From positions 113,767-177,766 of the forward strand of contig BEXV01000223.1 in assembly GCA_003118195.1 (NCBI GenBank): DNA of 64,000 nucleotides, in the 5' to 3' direction. A program made the position numbers and the translations under genes. Below the pieces are notes generated by a model. The model saw only the letters and a program-made list of their open reading frames with translations, made no database searches and was not told where the DNA came from. Below are positions 49,501-56,572 of this stretch, in pieces. Each line of letters starts with the position of its first letter. The first letter of the stretch is position 1. The DNA is from Hemicentrotus pulcherrimus. Taxonomy: Eukaryota; Echinodermata; Echinoidea; Camarodonta; Strongylocentrotidae.

Positions 49501-52278
49501 GTAGGCAAAGGTCTAGCTGGGGTCGTAGCCAAGCCTACTGGAGGTATCATTGACTTTGCCAGCGGTACCTTTGAAGGTATAAGAAGGTAAGATCTGGCAG
49601 GAAATTGAGTTTTCAATCTCTGCAATAAAGAGTTTATGTTTTTTAGTAACTTTGCTGACAAAGATTTATAGTGCAGTATAAAAAAAAAAAAAATCATGTT
49701 TACCTTTCATTTTCTTTATATCAACAATAGCTATTTGATCTATGTTAATCAATATTATGAATAAGCTCAATTATATTGAGTGCAATCAGTGACTTGCTCA
49801 AAACCCATAGTTTGTCATTGTGTCATTGATATGTTTGTCTAAAAGAAAAAGCTCCCCCCCCCCAAAAAAAAAATGTCACATTTGAGAAGGTTAAGAACCA
49901 AACCACAATAACAATTGTCTTTGTCTGCAGGGTTGTAGAATCCGAGGTAGAGATTCGCAAGCTGCGTGAGCCTCGCTACATTGGTGCAGACGGTATCATT
50001 AGGGCGTACAACAAGTCTATGGCTCTGGGCAACTCTCTCCTTCTACAGGTGGACAAAGGGAAGTACGCCCACACGGAGGACTATGTTGCTCACATGCAGG
50101 TCACTGCAGACAAGAAGAGCTACATCCTAGCAACAGACAAGTAAGCTACGTTATCTTTCAAAGTGAAAAAAAACCATTGATGTATAGACTCGAGAGATGT
50201 TGTCTAAATTTTTTTTTTCTTCCTCGTTTGAAATTTCGGCACAGGAATTCTGAGCATTCTTCGTCACGTTTTTTGTTTTATGCATTGGTAATGATGAACC
50301 TGGGAATGACCTTCCGTTATGTACTGGATGGTGGTCCTGGATTACATCCTCTGAAATTGACAACTTGAATTTTTAACGAGATTGTCCTTCTAAACATATT
50401 CATGAAGTCCATCTGTTTGCCTCATTTCCATCACTTCATGAAGTACTTCGGAAAAGCTAGATATTAGAATCTAAACTAAATATTATTTCCGGTATTATGT
50501 AATTGGTGTCACCTGTGCCTGGAAGGCAAAAAGCAAACTGAATCTCTGTAACCCTTAGTTAACTGATTTGTTTAATTAAGTCGAGTGGACTTGTTCATAC
50601 TAGAACTTCTTTACAATGTCATTTGCTTTTTGCTTCACTTCATTCCAATCTATGCTTTTATAGTTATAGCAATCAAATGCGGACCAAATGTTTGAGACTT
50701 GAGCATACCTCATCTTGGGGTTCAAGATAGCAATACTGTTTGGTTAACATATCCTCTGTGTTCACCGACCAAACTTATTGGGTACTGTATAGACAAATCA
50801 GCAGTTATCTGTCTTATTTGGTTGCCATGGTATATAATATCATTCTGTTACATTTTCATGCTTTGTTAGACGTGTGATCTACACTTCTCGTGGAGAAATG
50901 CTTGGCCAGTGGGACATTGATTTTGAGTTCATGTACATCAACCTCAAAGAACTACCAAAAGTCACTGAAAAGGGTATTCTCATTGAACCTAAGGTACGTC
51001 AAGTCAAGTCATTCATGCAAACTGCACAAGGGCCTAAAAGTACCATTAATGTTTATGGCATGTATAATTTGACATCAAAGCCACCATTACAGTATTTTGT
51101 AAAAGATATTTTGAAAACATATTTCTATGTTGTTAAAGATTATGAAAACTCAAAAGATTTTATTTTAAGTGGTTCTTCAAGTTTTAGTTTTTATTTCTTG
51201 AATGTTTTTGAAATATGTATGCTTATGAGAAGTCAATCTGTTATACATGGGTTGAGACAGTATTAGATATAACGGCTCAAATTATCTTTTTAATAAACTA
51301 GTATTTATTAAATCAGTGGCTTGAACTCTTAACCCGGTTTTTGGAAGTCCTTTGATAGCAACAAATGTGTGATGGTGCTCTCAATGGTATATCTTATCTT
51401 TTCAAAAGACTAAAAGTTGTTTCGGGTGCCAGATAGCGTTTAAGGGTATTCAATCAAATGAAAATTTCTGACAGAGATATATACCAGTATACCCTTTATA
51501 TCTGTACACATGAATTTATTTGGTAGTTGGTTTGGTAGAGGCTTAGGAAGTCTTATTAGACCACCAGTATGTTCATTATGTAATTATGTAATTTGTTTAT
51601 TTTGATATATACATATATTTTGCTTTTAGGAGAAGGAAGCACCCAAAAAGGGTCCACTTGGTAGAGGGTTTGGTAGAGGCTTAGGAAGTCTGATCAGAGG
51701 CAAACAAGGATCTGGCAAGATGGTTCACATCCTGGATCAGAAGACTGCTGAGGTATGTATCTATCAGTACAATCAAACTATTAGGCTATCAAAACATCGT
51801 CTTTTTTCATATTTATGCTATTATTCTGCTATAAGAATGAAATGTGTTTATGAACAAAGTCAGCAAGTTCTTCTTATATAAACACAATAAACAAAAACAT
51901 CAGCCAGTATATCTCTGTCTGTCCGTCTGTTTGTCTGATGATTAATATCTTCATGTATGTAATTCTGTCACTAGTGCTGTCTATTCTTAAGTTTTGAGTG
52001 GCATGGAAAAATGGATTTCTCAAACAAGAATATGGTACCTCTAATTTACTCTTAAAAATGGAAATTTATATACCTTTACGTAAATTTGATTCGTTCTATA
52101 AAGTAAGGAAATCATGAAGAGACAAACAAACGCTTTGTTGATCGGTAATATCATTGTTCTTTACCCTTAATCTATATCTCTCTCTCTCTCTCTCTTTTTA
52201 TTTATTTTTTGAATATGTGTACAGGTGTTTGTATCCAAGCTTCATTTTGCCATAGCAAAGGCAACCAACGCGATATGA
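485..52278 (+). CDS. VPS13A: VPS13A/C-type lipid transfer protein, 63 exons, 5' end outside window
   Basis: VPS13 proteins are rod-shaped bridges with a hydrophobic groove that move phospholipids in bulk between membranes at contact sites (ER with mitochondria, lipid droplets or endosomes). I joined 63 exons by GT/AG sites; every junction keeps phase and the sum is 9062 nt (2 nt of a split codon, then 3019 codons and a stop). Recognition comes from family stretches such as [48 protein letters not shown] and [15 protein letters not shown]. With roughly 230 missing N-terminal residues the protein would be about 3250 aa, close to human VPS13A. The internal tandem repeat of vertebrate VPS13C is absent, so this probably represents the unduplicated A/C ancestor; the A or C label is a convention here. 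Exon lists are in the segment entries. Two in-frame stops (14664-14666, 47522-47524) interrupt an otherwise clean frame. Confidence 0.95.
2526..2728. mobile_element. MITE-like element A, one-ended fragment
   Basis: It matches the reverse complement of the left two thirds of 44162-44463, ending tctttgtgaaacaccccc. It contains a poly-A run (2622-2643). The other inverted repeat is absent. It ends 20 bp before VPS13 exon 4. Confidence 0.8.
3577..8596 (+). CDS. VPS13A: VPS13 exons 5-13: rod (RBG repeat) segment
   Basis: Exons: 3577-3674, 4143-4288, 4745-4946, 5382-5440, 5902-6054, 6572-6656, 7168-7255, 7792-7906, 8455-8596 (about 363 codons). The segment opens with [16 protein letters not shown] (human VPS13C has a closely similar EEKDKLFTAIGYSES), continues through [20 protein letters not shown], the [19 protein letters not shown] motif and the [19 protein letters not shown] motif, and ends with [11 protein letters not shown]. 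This is the beta-strand-rich groove that carries lipid acyl chains. All phases fit. No stops are present. Confidence 0.93.
7393..7585 (+). mobile_element. tRNA-derived SINE copy
   Basis: A tRNA-like head with a clear box A (tagctcagtcgg, 7405-7416) is followed by a degraded box B region and a body containing attaatcctcattacca and gttgcttacta, shared with 25495-25705. It lies in VPS13 intron 11. The head cannot fold into a normal tRNA because box B is damaged. Confidence 0.75.
9458..11235 (+). CDS. VPS13A: VPS13 exons 14-15: acidic linker with phospho-FFAT-like motif
   Basis: Exons: 9458-9532 (25 codons) and 11032-11235 (68 codons), both phase 0 at both ends. Exon 14 is a low-complexity Gly/Ala/Ser stretch and looks like a cassette exon: skipping it keeps the frame. 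Exon 15 contains [15 protein letters not shown]. Its core EFLSADE at 11107-11127 fits a phospho-FFAT motif (Ser at position 4, Ala at 5, acidic at 7), placed where human VPS13A and VPS13C carry their FFAT motifs for binding the ER protein VAP. The exon ends with VELQFELKR, the start of the next rod repeat. Past the exon 14 donor the frame stays open to 9673 (see findings). Confidence 0.88.
9533..11031 (+). other. VPS13 intron 14, 1.5 kb
   Basis: The first 141 nt stay open in the exon 14 frame up to TAA at 9671-9673. A tandem duplication occupies about 10101-10482. Otherwise it is AT-rich sequence without a recognised exon. Confidence 0.65.
10101..10482 (+). repeat. Local tandem duplication, about 185 bp unit
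   Basis: Unit 1 (about 10101-10279) and unit 2 (about 10284-10482) share acaaagtggaatcactgt, an ataatatgctgttt segment, agaggtagcatg-tctgctcatatt, gtctcttgcctct and gggtatatgc in the same order. The copies have diverged by substitutions and small indels. Confidence 0.8.
11107..11127 (+). other. Phospho-FFAT-like VAP-binding motif EFLSADE
   Basis: The seven codons read E-F-L-S-A-D-E and are preceded by an acidic tract (EDSED). Conventional FFAT is E-F-F-D-A-x-E; a Ser or Thr at position 4 defines the phospho-regulated form. VPS13 family members tether to the ER through VAP this way, so the function is inferred from family and position. Confidence 0.65.
11835..15587 (+). CDS. VPS13A: VPS13 exons 16-21: rod segment containing an in-frame TGA
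   Basis: Exons: 11835-11994, 12329-12414, 12923-13154, 14056-14178, 14614-14717, 15420-15587 (about 291 codons). They encode a rod repeat with [30 protein letters not shown], an acidic loop ([14 protein letters not shown]), [16 protein letters not shown] and [20 protein letters not shown], all parallel to human VPS13A/C. Exon 20 reads [18 protein letters not shown]: the TGA at 14664-14666 sits where human VPS13C has Arg (FARLENI). A CGA to TGA change would explain it. Phases on both sides of exon 20 are correct, so the stop is in the true frame. Confidence 0.92.
13291..13469. mobile_element. Inverted-repeat element C
   Basis: Blocks cacctgtctacaaagaccac occur at about 13316 and 13386, and their inverse gtggtctttatagacaggt at 13441-13459, followed by ttcactgta. 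The outer ends (tacggtcaaac and the inverse of gtttcactgta) also pair. It is a short non-coding element in VPS13 intron 18. Confidence 0.65.
14664..14666 (+). other. In-frame TGA inside VPS13 exon 20
   Basis: The frame is fixed by the upstream split codon (g|ga) and by the downstream [17 protein letters not shown] reading into exon 21. The stop sits at about codon 873 of the window's coding sequence. The family residue is Arg, so a CGA to TGA transition at a CpG is the simplest route. Confidence 0.9.
15682..15732 (+). repeat. Copy of the 3' end of VPS13 exon 21 with its donor
   Basis: This repeats 15546-15596 (atcagagc-gtcttcctcaataagt ... ttgtcaaca and gtgagtt) 136 bp downstream with few mismatches. 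The copied donor is intact, but using it would add 136 nt and break the frame. Confidence 0.85.
16171..20626 (+). CDS. VPS13A: VPS13 exons 22-28: rod segment
   Basis: Exons: 16171-16478, 17065-17212, 17788-17959, 18227-18351, 19227-19402, 19852-19931, 20334-20626 (about 434 codons). Exon 22, the largest at 308 bp, begins [20 protein letters not shown] and holds [15 protein letters not shown], matching human [14 protein letters not shown]. Exon 23 carries [20 protein letters not shown]. Exon 24 and the start of 25 are a Gly/Ala/Pro/Ser-rich loop. Exon 28 inserts an Ala/Pro-rich stretch ([14 protein letters not shown]) before [19 protein letters not shown]. These low-complexity loops are typical variable linkers between RBG repeats. 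Confidence 0.93.
18567..18775 (+). repeat. Dispersed repeat E, copy 1
   Basis: It is similar over about 200 bp to 33540-33762: gtcccatatacat, gcttgtaactttac, ccaaatttcttatca, ctagatgatcaac and tttcacaatgcaatcgcatg occur in the same order and spacing. No terminal inverted repeats or tRNA boxes are seen. It lies in VPS13 intron 25. Confidence 0.8.
21057..24717 (+). CDS. VPS13A: VPS13 exons 29-34: distal rod segment
   Basis: Exons: 21057-21179, 21651-21803, 22343-22445, 22813-23000, 23670-23798, 24541-24717 (about 291 codons). Landmarks: [34 protein letters not shown], a Glu/Lys-rich loop followed by [54 protein letters not shown], and [18 protein letters not shown], which parallels human YNEIHAVWEPLIERVEG. 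This is the part of the rod just before the VAB adaptor domain. No frame breaks. Confidence 0.93.
23905..24109. mobile_element. MITE-like element A, one-ended fragment
   Basis: It has the same extent and orientation as 2526-2728: it starts near attttagacttttcataaat and ends gatctttgtgaaacaccccc. It lies in VPS13 intron 33. Confidence 0.8.
25143..40687 (+). CDS. VPS13A: VPS13 exons 35-48: VAB adaptor-binding domain
   Basis: Exons: 25143-25265, 25844-25987, 26594-26758, 27249-27400, 27990-28116, 28634-28765, 29223-29309, 29697-29903, 30610-30705, 31432-31536, 37913-38056, 38571-38699, 39716-39849, 40561-40687 (about 624 codons). Six VAB repeats, each with an Asn in its hallmark position, are visible: [14 protein letters not shown] (exon 35), [12 protein letters not shown] (38), [12 protein letters not shown] (40), [12 protein letters not shown] (42), [13 protein letters not shown] (45) and [14 protein letters not shown] (47). 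VAB binds organelle-specific adaptors through Pro-rich motifs. Exon 46 must start at 38571 (CVPFWP, matching human CLPFWP), not at the nearer ag at 38589-38590, which breaks the frame. Intron 44 (31537-37912) is unusually long. Confidence 0.93.
25495..25705 (+). mobile_element. tRNA-derived SINE copy, diverged
   Basis: A box B-like sequence (ctgggttcaaaacc) is followed by the body shared with the 7393-7585 copy: tattaatcctcattacca, an aggaccgaagccctagg block and gttgcttacta. Box A is degraded. It lies in VPS13 intron 35. Confidence 0.7.
32563..32580 (+). CDS. Candidate 18-nt microexon (VLGLML) in VPS13 intron 44
   Basis: A pyrimidine-rich acceptor (acctttctag) is followed by 18 nt encoding VLGLML and a consensus donor gtaagt at 32581. 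It is phase 0 on both sides, as are flanking exons 44 and 45, so inclusion keeps the frame. Human VPS13A/C align without it, so if real it is an optional insert in the VAB domain. No transcript evidence is available to me. Confidence 0.3.
33136..33193. other. Assembly gap (58 N)
   Basis: The Ns are flanked by a poly-T run on the left and a poly-G/GA run on the right, a typical place for sequence loss at homopolymers. It lies inside VPS13 intron 44, so it does not affect known exons. Confidence 0.95.
33540..33762 (+). repeat. Dispersed repeat E, copy 2
   Basis: This copy has the same orientation as 18567-18775 and lies in intron 44. It is preceded by a region rich in alternating cacgtg/gcgcac. 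Element class is not recognised. Confidence 0.8.
35166..35204 (+). CDS. Candidate 39-nt exon ([13 protein letters not shown]) in VPS13 intron 44
   Basis: The acceptor cttttttccaaacag and donor gtaaaa bracket 13 codons in phase 0, compatible with exons 44 and 45. The peptide is basic. It is absent from human VPS13A/C as I know them. Like the 18-nt candidate upstream it could be an alternative cassette or a chance match. Confidence 0.28.
36818..36865. repeat. (GT)n and (ATC)n microsatellite
   Basis: A GT run (36818-36836) is followed directly by imperfect ATC/ATA repeats, in VPS13 intron 44. Confidence 0.85.
38431..38550 (+). repeat. (CT)n microsatellite and pyrimidine tract before exon 46
   Basis: An almost pure C/T stretch of about 120 bp, with a (CT)n core at 38442-38468, ends 20 bp before the exon 46 acceptor at 38570. 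It probably serves as the polypyrimidine tract for that splice site. Confidence 0.8.
39005..39399. mobile_element. Candidate inverted-repeat element D
   Basis: The motif gcgtttatcga at 39009-39019 has its inverse tcgataaacgc at 39383-39393. The latter motif recurs at 39169-39179 and, as cgataaacgc, at 39286-39295. The right half is clearly more GC-rich than the surrounding intron. This suggests an inserted element with subterminal repeats; its ends and target duplication are not established. Confidence 0.45.
39942..40031 (+). repeat. Copy of most of VPS13 exon 47 within intron 47
   Basis: It matches 39758-39848 at roughly 80 percent or better, with caactggtcaacca and cctattacattcaca identical. 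The copied frame stays open and reads [20 protein letters not shown], against [20 protein letters not shown] in the exon. Confidence 0.85.
40481..40510. repeat. (AT)n microsatellite
   Basis: About 15 AT units lie in VPS13 intron 47, 50 bp before exon 48. Confidence 0.9.
41505..41640. repeat. CT/CTGT-rich low-complexity stretch
   Basis: Imperfect ctgt and ct units make up VPS13 intron sequence over about 135 bp. Confidence 0.75.
42641..42696 (+). other. G-rich stretch, possible G-quadruplex
   Basis: Four or more G-runs with short spacers occur at 42641-42666, and a run of about ten G follows near 42686. The stretch ends about 80 bp before the exon 49 acceptor. Structure is inferred from the run pattern only. 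Confidence 0.4.
42775..47246 (+). CDS. VPS13A: VPS13 exons 49-55: region between VAB and ATG2_C
   Basis: Exons: 42775-42897, 43374-43486, 43965-44124, 44971-45187, 45701-45876, 46610-46732, 47101-47246 (about 353 codons). Landmarks: [19 protein letters not shown] (human IHWVSFLDGRQRVLLFTDD), [71 protein letters not shown] and [16 protein letters not shown]. This corresponds to the SHR-BD/DUF1162-like C-terminal part of the rod. The exon 55 acceptor follows a (CT)n tract by about 90 bp. No stops here. Confidence 0.93.
43090..43325 (-). mobile_element. SINE tail fragment, same family as 48270-48563
   Basis: It shares gtgtgcaggtggacca, ggcctctat-taac, ctatccgaggga and gttttccact with the copy at 48270-48488. 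The tRNA head is missing. The left part (ggcgtcacctgtgc ... aatctctgtaa) is shared with 50500-50570, so the family extends further than the 48270 copy. Confidence 0.7.
44162..44463. mobile_element. MITE-like element A, complete, about 302 bp
   Basis: The terminal inverted repeats begin gggggtgtttcacaaagatc and continue for about 65 bp with a few mismatches (left from 44162, right ending 44463). There is no coding capacity. Two half-length relatives lie at 2526-2728 and 23905-24109. It sits in VPS13 intron 51, 38 bp after the exon 51 donor. Confidence 0.85.
46355..46386 (+). repeat. Short copy of the VPS13 exon 55 end
   Basis: About 28-30 bp (ttgactaatgtggatgatg) resemble 47218-47245 (ttgaccaatgtggatgatg), about 0.86 kb upstream of the source and in an earlier intron (53). 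It is too short to exclude another origin. Confidence 0.5.
46988..47040 (+). repeat. (CT)n microsatellite before exon 55
   Basis: A (CT)12-like run at 46988-47011 continues as pyrimidine-rich sequence to about 47052. The exon 55 acceptor is at 47100. Confidence 0.75.
47500..50140 (+). CDS. VPS13A: VPS13 exons 56-60: ATG2_C/VPS13_C region, with an in-frame TAA
   Basis: Exons: 47500-47695, 48078-48153, 48879-49042, 49417-49586, 49931-50140 (about 272 codons). This is the helical region that targets VPS13A to mitochondria and lipid droplets in mammals: [54 protein letters not shown], then the repeated amphipathic [18 protein letters not shown] and [18 protein letters not shown]. In exon 56 the reading is KLGFFERE-stop-QFYSPEQ. 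Human VPS13C has Tyr at that place (EIRYQFYKR), so TAA at 47522-47524 replaces a TAT or TAC codon. The acceptor at 47499 and the phase leave no alternative reading that avoids it. Confidence 0.92.
47522..47524 (+). other. In-frame TAA inside VPS13 exon 56
   Basis: Codons 47519-47521 gag, 47522-47524 taa and 47525-47527 cag lie between FFERE and QFY. The family has a Tyr here. The stop is at about codon 2656 of the window's coding sequence and would remove the ATG2_C and PH-like regions. Confidence 0.88.
48270..48563 (-). mobile_element. tRNA-derived SINE, well-preserved head, minus strand
   Basis: On the minus strand the head (48563 down to 48488) has box A tggctcagtcgg (genomic 48542-48553) and a perfect box B ggttcgaatcc (48499-48509). 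The tail (48487 to 48270) is shared with 43150-43320. It lies in VPS13 intron 57. A tRNA finder could call this a tRNA, but the repeated tail shows it is a SINE. Confidence 0.82.
49129..49147. repeat. (AG)n microsatellite
   Basis: About nine AG units in VPS13 intron 58. Confidence 0.85.
50500..50575 (-). mobile_element. Short SINE tail fragment
   Basis: The pieces ggtgtcacctgtgc, aatctctgtaacc and aactgattt match 43095-43170 in order. It lies in VPS13 intron 60. It is too short for a strand or family call on its own; the strand is given to agree with the related copies. Confidence 0.5.
50870..52278 (+). CDS. VPS13A: VPS13 exons 61-63: C-terminal PH-like domain and stop
   Basis: Exons: 50870-50993, 51630-51752, 52225-52278 (about 99 codons plus TGA at 52276-52278). 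[20 protein letters not shown] aligns with the start of the PH-like domain. Exon 62 adds a Gly/Arg/Lys-rich segment ([18 protein letters not shown]) before [11 protein letters not shown], and the last exon encodes [17 protein letters not shown], the terminal helix. Human VPS13C is less Gly/Arg-rich here. Exon 63 has only 17 coding codons, but the donor (gtatgt), acceptor (gtgtacag) and alignment support it. Confidence 0.9.
51519..51560 (+). repeat. Copy of the Gly/Arg-rich part of VPS13 exon 62 in intron 61
   Basis: The segment ggtttggtagaggcttagga plus flanks matches 51658-51698 at about 90 percent, 138 bp upstream of the source. Its frame reads [12 protein letters not shown]. Confidence 0.8.
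52175..52206 (+). repeat. (CT)n tract before last VPS13 exon
   Basis: The (CT)n and poly-T run ends about 20 bp before the acceptor at 52224 and looks like the polypyrimidine tract. Confidence 0.75.
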
Positions 52279-52543
52279 GCTACCAAGTCCAGTAAGCCCA
52301 TGGGGAGTGAGTGTACAGCAAGCTCTATATTTTGCATCTACAATATTACCATGAGAACATGTAAAGTGGTATGTTTTGTTACTGTTTGCATAGCCCAACA
52401 TGTACATACCTGTAGTTCTTTCATAGTTCTCGTTTTTTTAAAAGGTATGCGAACATGTAAGGTATAGTGGTTAGACGTTATATCAATTCTCATGCAATTA
52501 GTAATGTACTATATTTGAACCACTGTGATTGCTTAATTCATAA

Positions 52544-52549
52544 AATAAA
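52544..52549 (+). terminator. Candidate VPS13 polyadenylation signal AATAAA
   Basis: First AATAAA after the VPS13 stop, 266 nt downstream. A second lies at 54036-54041. Which one is used cannot be told from sequence. Confidence 0.4.
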
Positions 52550-55500
52550 GGCTTATAATCAGAGTTGTTGTAAAGCAAGAGAAAGAAAAGGTGTTTCGTG
52601 TCCCAGTCATTCAGTCAGTCAGACTGCAAATATTTTATTCCAGAATTATACATTTGTATTTCCTGCTTTCTTTTGTGCTCATAAATGCTTGCTACATTGT
52701 GTCCCAATTTCTAGCATACTAGCTGGTGAAATGGGAAATAGGTAGTACATTGCTTTTGTCTACCTTGTGTTGAGGCTTGCATTTGATTTGAAGGAATGAT
52801 AGTTTAATGTTAAGATCATTTCAATGGCTTCAAATGTAATTGAGAGACATGTTGTATCTTAATCTTGGGACTGTAAGGTACCCTGTATTTACATGATGGT
52901 ATTTGATAATGTTAATGAATTTTAGAACAAGTTATATGTCTCTCATGGTGGTTTTATTTGTTATAATGAATTTCTTTACAAGTACAGGTTCTTGTTGAAC
53001 ATTTCAGTGATTTTTCTTTTCCTGAGTTCTTGCCTTCCAAATCTTTTATTACCTGTGACAAAGTACTAAAAGTACTCACAATAGAGAAATAATTTTTCAA
53101 TTCTACACCAGTTCTGAAATTTTGGTAACAAATGTATGAGAGATAATCAGAGAATTGCCATAAATAGATAAGAATATATCAGAGTTGAAATTGGCATATG
53201 ATGCTGTAACTTTAGAAAGTTTGAAACTACAACATCTATAAAAAAATCTGTTTGAGGCTGATACTCAAAACTCAACAGTACTAACAACTATAAAATGGTA
53301 CAATGTTTCACTTTTAAAGTGAATATCTTTTCTTTCTTTTTTTTTTTACTTTAAAAAAAGGGTGTGAGAATAACTTATGAATGTCACCTGTAGGATTGAA
53401 GATGATGGGTCAATTTGTAATGCTCTTACTATGTACAGTAATGTATCCTCATCAATTAAGTAAAAGTGTGATGTTTCTCTGCTAAAATGTTATGTTTGAG
53501 GAAAAATGATTTTATCTGTTTTACACTAAAGTGTAAATACATCAATTCTTTTTGCTAAAACACTTCATGAATGTGTAGATGGAATGTGAAAAAAAAAGAT
53601 GCTTTTTGTAAAAGTTGATGAAAAGATGGGAAAATTGAAGGGGTAAAATACATATTTTCATCTTTTTCTTGTTTTAATTCATGTACAGATTTGTATGAGG
53701 GCACAACACGATCCCAAAGTTTACTTTGGCATATTTTTAGCTTGCTTCTTTTGAGATTGTACAATGTGTTTTCTTTCTTCTAGTAATACTAGGTGTAGAT
53801 TTTATAGTTTGATTTTTGTATGTCTTTTGTATCATGAATGGCCATGATCATGTTTTTGTTTTTCATATTGTGTTTATATGATTTGTGATCATTTGTTTTA
53901 TGTTTTCTCTGAAATATTTGTTTGTTCTTGACCAACTTTTTAGGATTAGATCATTACACTTTTCTCAGCATATTCAATATAAAATTCTTCATCATCTAGT
54001 ATGACTTTCTTACAGCACTTTTTACAAGGCTCTATAATAAATCTGCCCTGTAAATAAGAAAGGGTACTTTTTGAATGGGTACAATCTTGGAAGTGTAAAA
54101 GTGGATTTGCAATAATGTTGCATCCAGCAAATAGATGTTAATAGTTATCATTTTGAATGCACGACATACTAATCCACTTGGTGCAACATAATGAATAGCA
54201 TGTTGACATTTATAAATGCATTGATATATTCACAATGCACGTTTAATAGTTTCATTATAGAGGTGTAAGGAATGTAAAGAACTAAATCTAGAATTGCATT
54301 TTATATCAGTGATTCTGATTTCTAATACATTCCTAGTTTTAAGTAAATTTGATTTAATATGATTGTTAGATGAACCCAATTTTGCTGTAAGCTGGCAAGT
54401 AAAAATAATGAGGTTTTGTATATCTTGTTTAAAGACAGTCAAGTTCAAAGGACTTGCTATAAAGCAATTTAAATATAATGGAAAGGTGAGATAAATGTGG
54501 TGTTGCAGTGATGTGCAATTTTTATGAATTTGAAATTGCTGTTGTGTTTTATTTTGTAATGTAAGTTTATTTGCCACTCCTGAAATGTATTTTCACTATG
54601 ACAGACATTGTATAGTGTTGGAAAGGGTAAAAGGGTGGGACAAAAATGATTTGATTGATCCCAAACCCTGAAAATTTCATGCTAGAAGTTAGATTTAATG
54701 TTCATTGTTAGGATTTACCATTCATTGATTAATATCTTTTGTTGTTTGATATGCGCAAGTCTAATGGATGGCATTCTTTCTTGAAATAGAATTCACAGAT
54801 AAAGGTTTTATTCCTGTAGGAATTTTCAAAGGAGAACAGTGTATATACAAAGGAGAAAACAAGTCATTTCAGCTAGCTGAATAGGGTACCCTAATGTCTT
54901 TTGCTAAAGCTTTTGACAGGCATGTGTGATCACCAAGAGAAAAGCATATTAAAAAATTCCATGATCTATTTAGTAGTCTGGAGTGACACTGTATTTTCAA
55001 GTAATGAATAGAAGCACTGCTCTCTTTTCTTTTAAATGGGGAAGAGAATTTCAGTGAAAAACAAAGGAATGTCTTTGTCATTTCAATTTCGGAGGAAAAT
55101 AAAACGTTGCACATGTATTGATGAATTCAAATGAATGTTATTGTCCAGTTTTTTGTTCATGTTTTCATATTGGATGGAAGGATTGGAAGAAAAGCTCTAG
55201 TCAGAAAGAAGTTAATCAGCTACTCCTGCAGTAGCAACTATACCTAGGCAGTACCATGGTAACTAAATAAAATACTGTTCCTATTTGGTCTTGTTAAGAG
55301 TTCAATGTCATGAGCTAAAAAAAATCTTTTTATTACCCCATGAAATATTCATTTGTAAGAATGCCCATCAGTATATTTGATCCTTGATTCTTCAATAAAT
55401 GAAGATCATTTAATGTGAACATTTAATGTGAAAATATTATGTTGAACTTGATTTTTCTGTGAACAGTAGGCCAAATGTACTAACATCTAACATGCCACTT

Positions 55501-56430
55501 TCAAACCTCAATGTTCAAATATCACACATCAATACTCCATTATACAACCAATAACATCATGACAAGCTTATCATTTTTTCAATTTCAAGTGCCAATTCTT
55601 CACTTTGTTTTAATTCATTTGAATATTGGGTTCACAGTGTTTCAAGATTCACTGAAAATATATATTTTTTCTTGAAAATCCTCAGTTCTGACTTCTCCCA
55701 TTTATTTAATTTGAACGGTCAAAAACTTGATTCCATATAATATGCCATGGACACACGGGTCAGAAGCTTTAACGATATTCATTTAGCCCCGACAACATGG
55801 TAGCAAGAACTAGTTTTTTTGTTAGGAATACAAATTATATGAAGACATTTACATAGCTGTTTTTACTACCATATTGCTACAGTTAATGTCTGCTGATATT
55901 AAAGCAAATGAATATTTCACTACAGCCAACCACCTTCACACTACAACCATATTTAGTTTGCACATAAGTTTTGTCATGTTTCTTTTAAAAGATAATGGGA
56001 GAATAGTTACTGAATTCTAATAGGTACATCTGTTGGATACCAATAATTGGCTTTAGCTGCAAAAGCATTTTATTTTGGTTCCCTTTTAAAACCCAGAATA
56101 TTTCAAAAGTACTATTTCCATTCTTTACTTTTCCTTCAAAAGGGCCAACCCTTTTGCAATTGTATTGCTAAACGTAAGATGTTACTGCTCTAACTTTCAC
56201 ATATGTAGCAAACATGTGTTACTAAAACTACACACAAACATGTTTTTAGGACTTCATCTATTGCTTTATAGTGCCAAATACAAGACATCATAGTAAGTTT
56301 GTTACAAACATATTAGTAGAAAAACTTCCATTAAAAGGGCATTTGCTTTACCAACATATATTTTTGGTATTTTTGTTTTTCCATATATTCACATTTAGAG
56401 TTATAGAACTGACAATGAAAATAAACCCAA

Positions 56431-56572
56431 GGGCCCGAATTCACAAAGGAGGTTTGTCGACAAACCTTGGTTTTCGTACGTCATATGACGCGTTTTACGC
56501 GTGTTTTACAAACCTGGTTTGTAAAGAACAAAAGGAGGTTTGAGCTCAAACCTTGGTTTGTGAATTCTGGCC
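56431..56572. mobile_element. MITE-like element B, 142 bp near-palindrome
   Basis: The left end gggcccgaattcacaaagga is the inverse of the right end (ttgtgaattctggcc). The inverted repeats extend inward through aggtttg and caaacct. The core has further short palindromes (cgtcatatgacg, acgcgttttacgcgt). It is non-coding and lies between the convergent genes. Confidence 0.8.
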
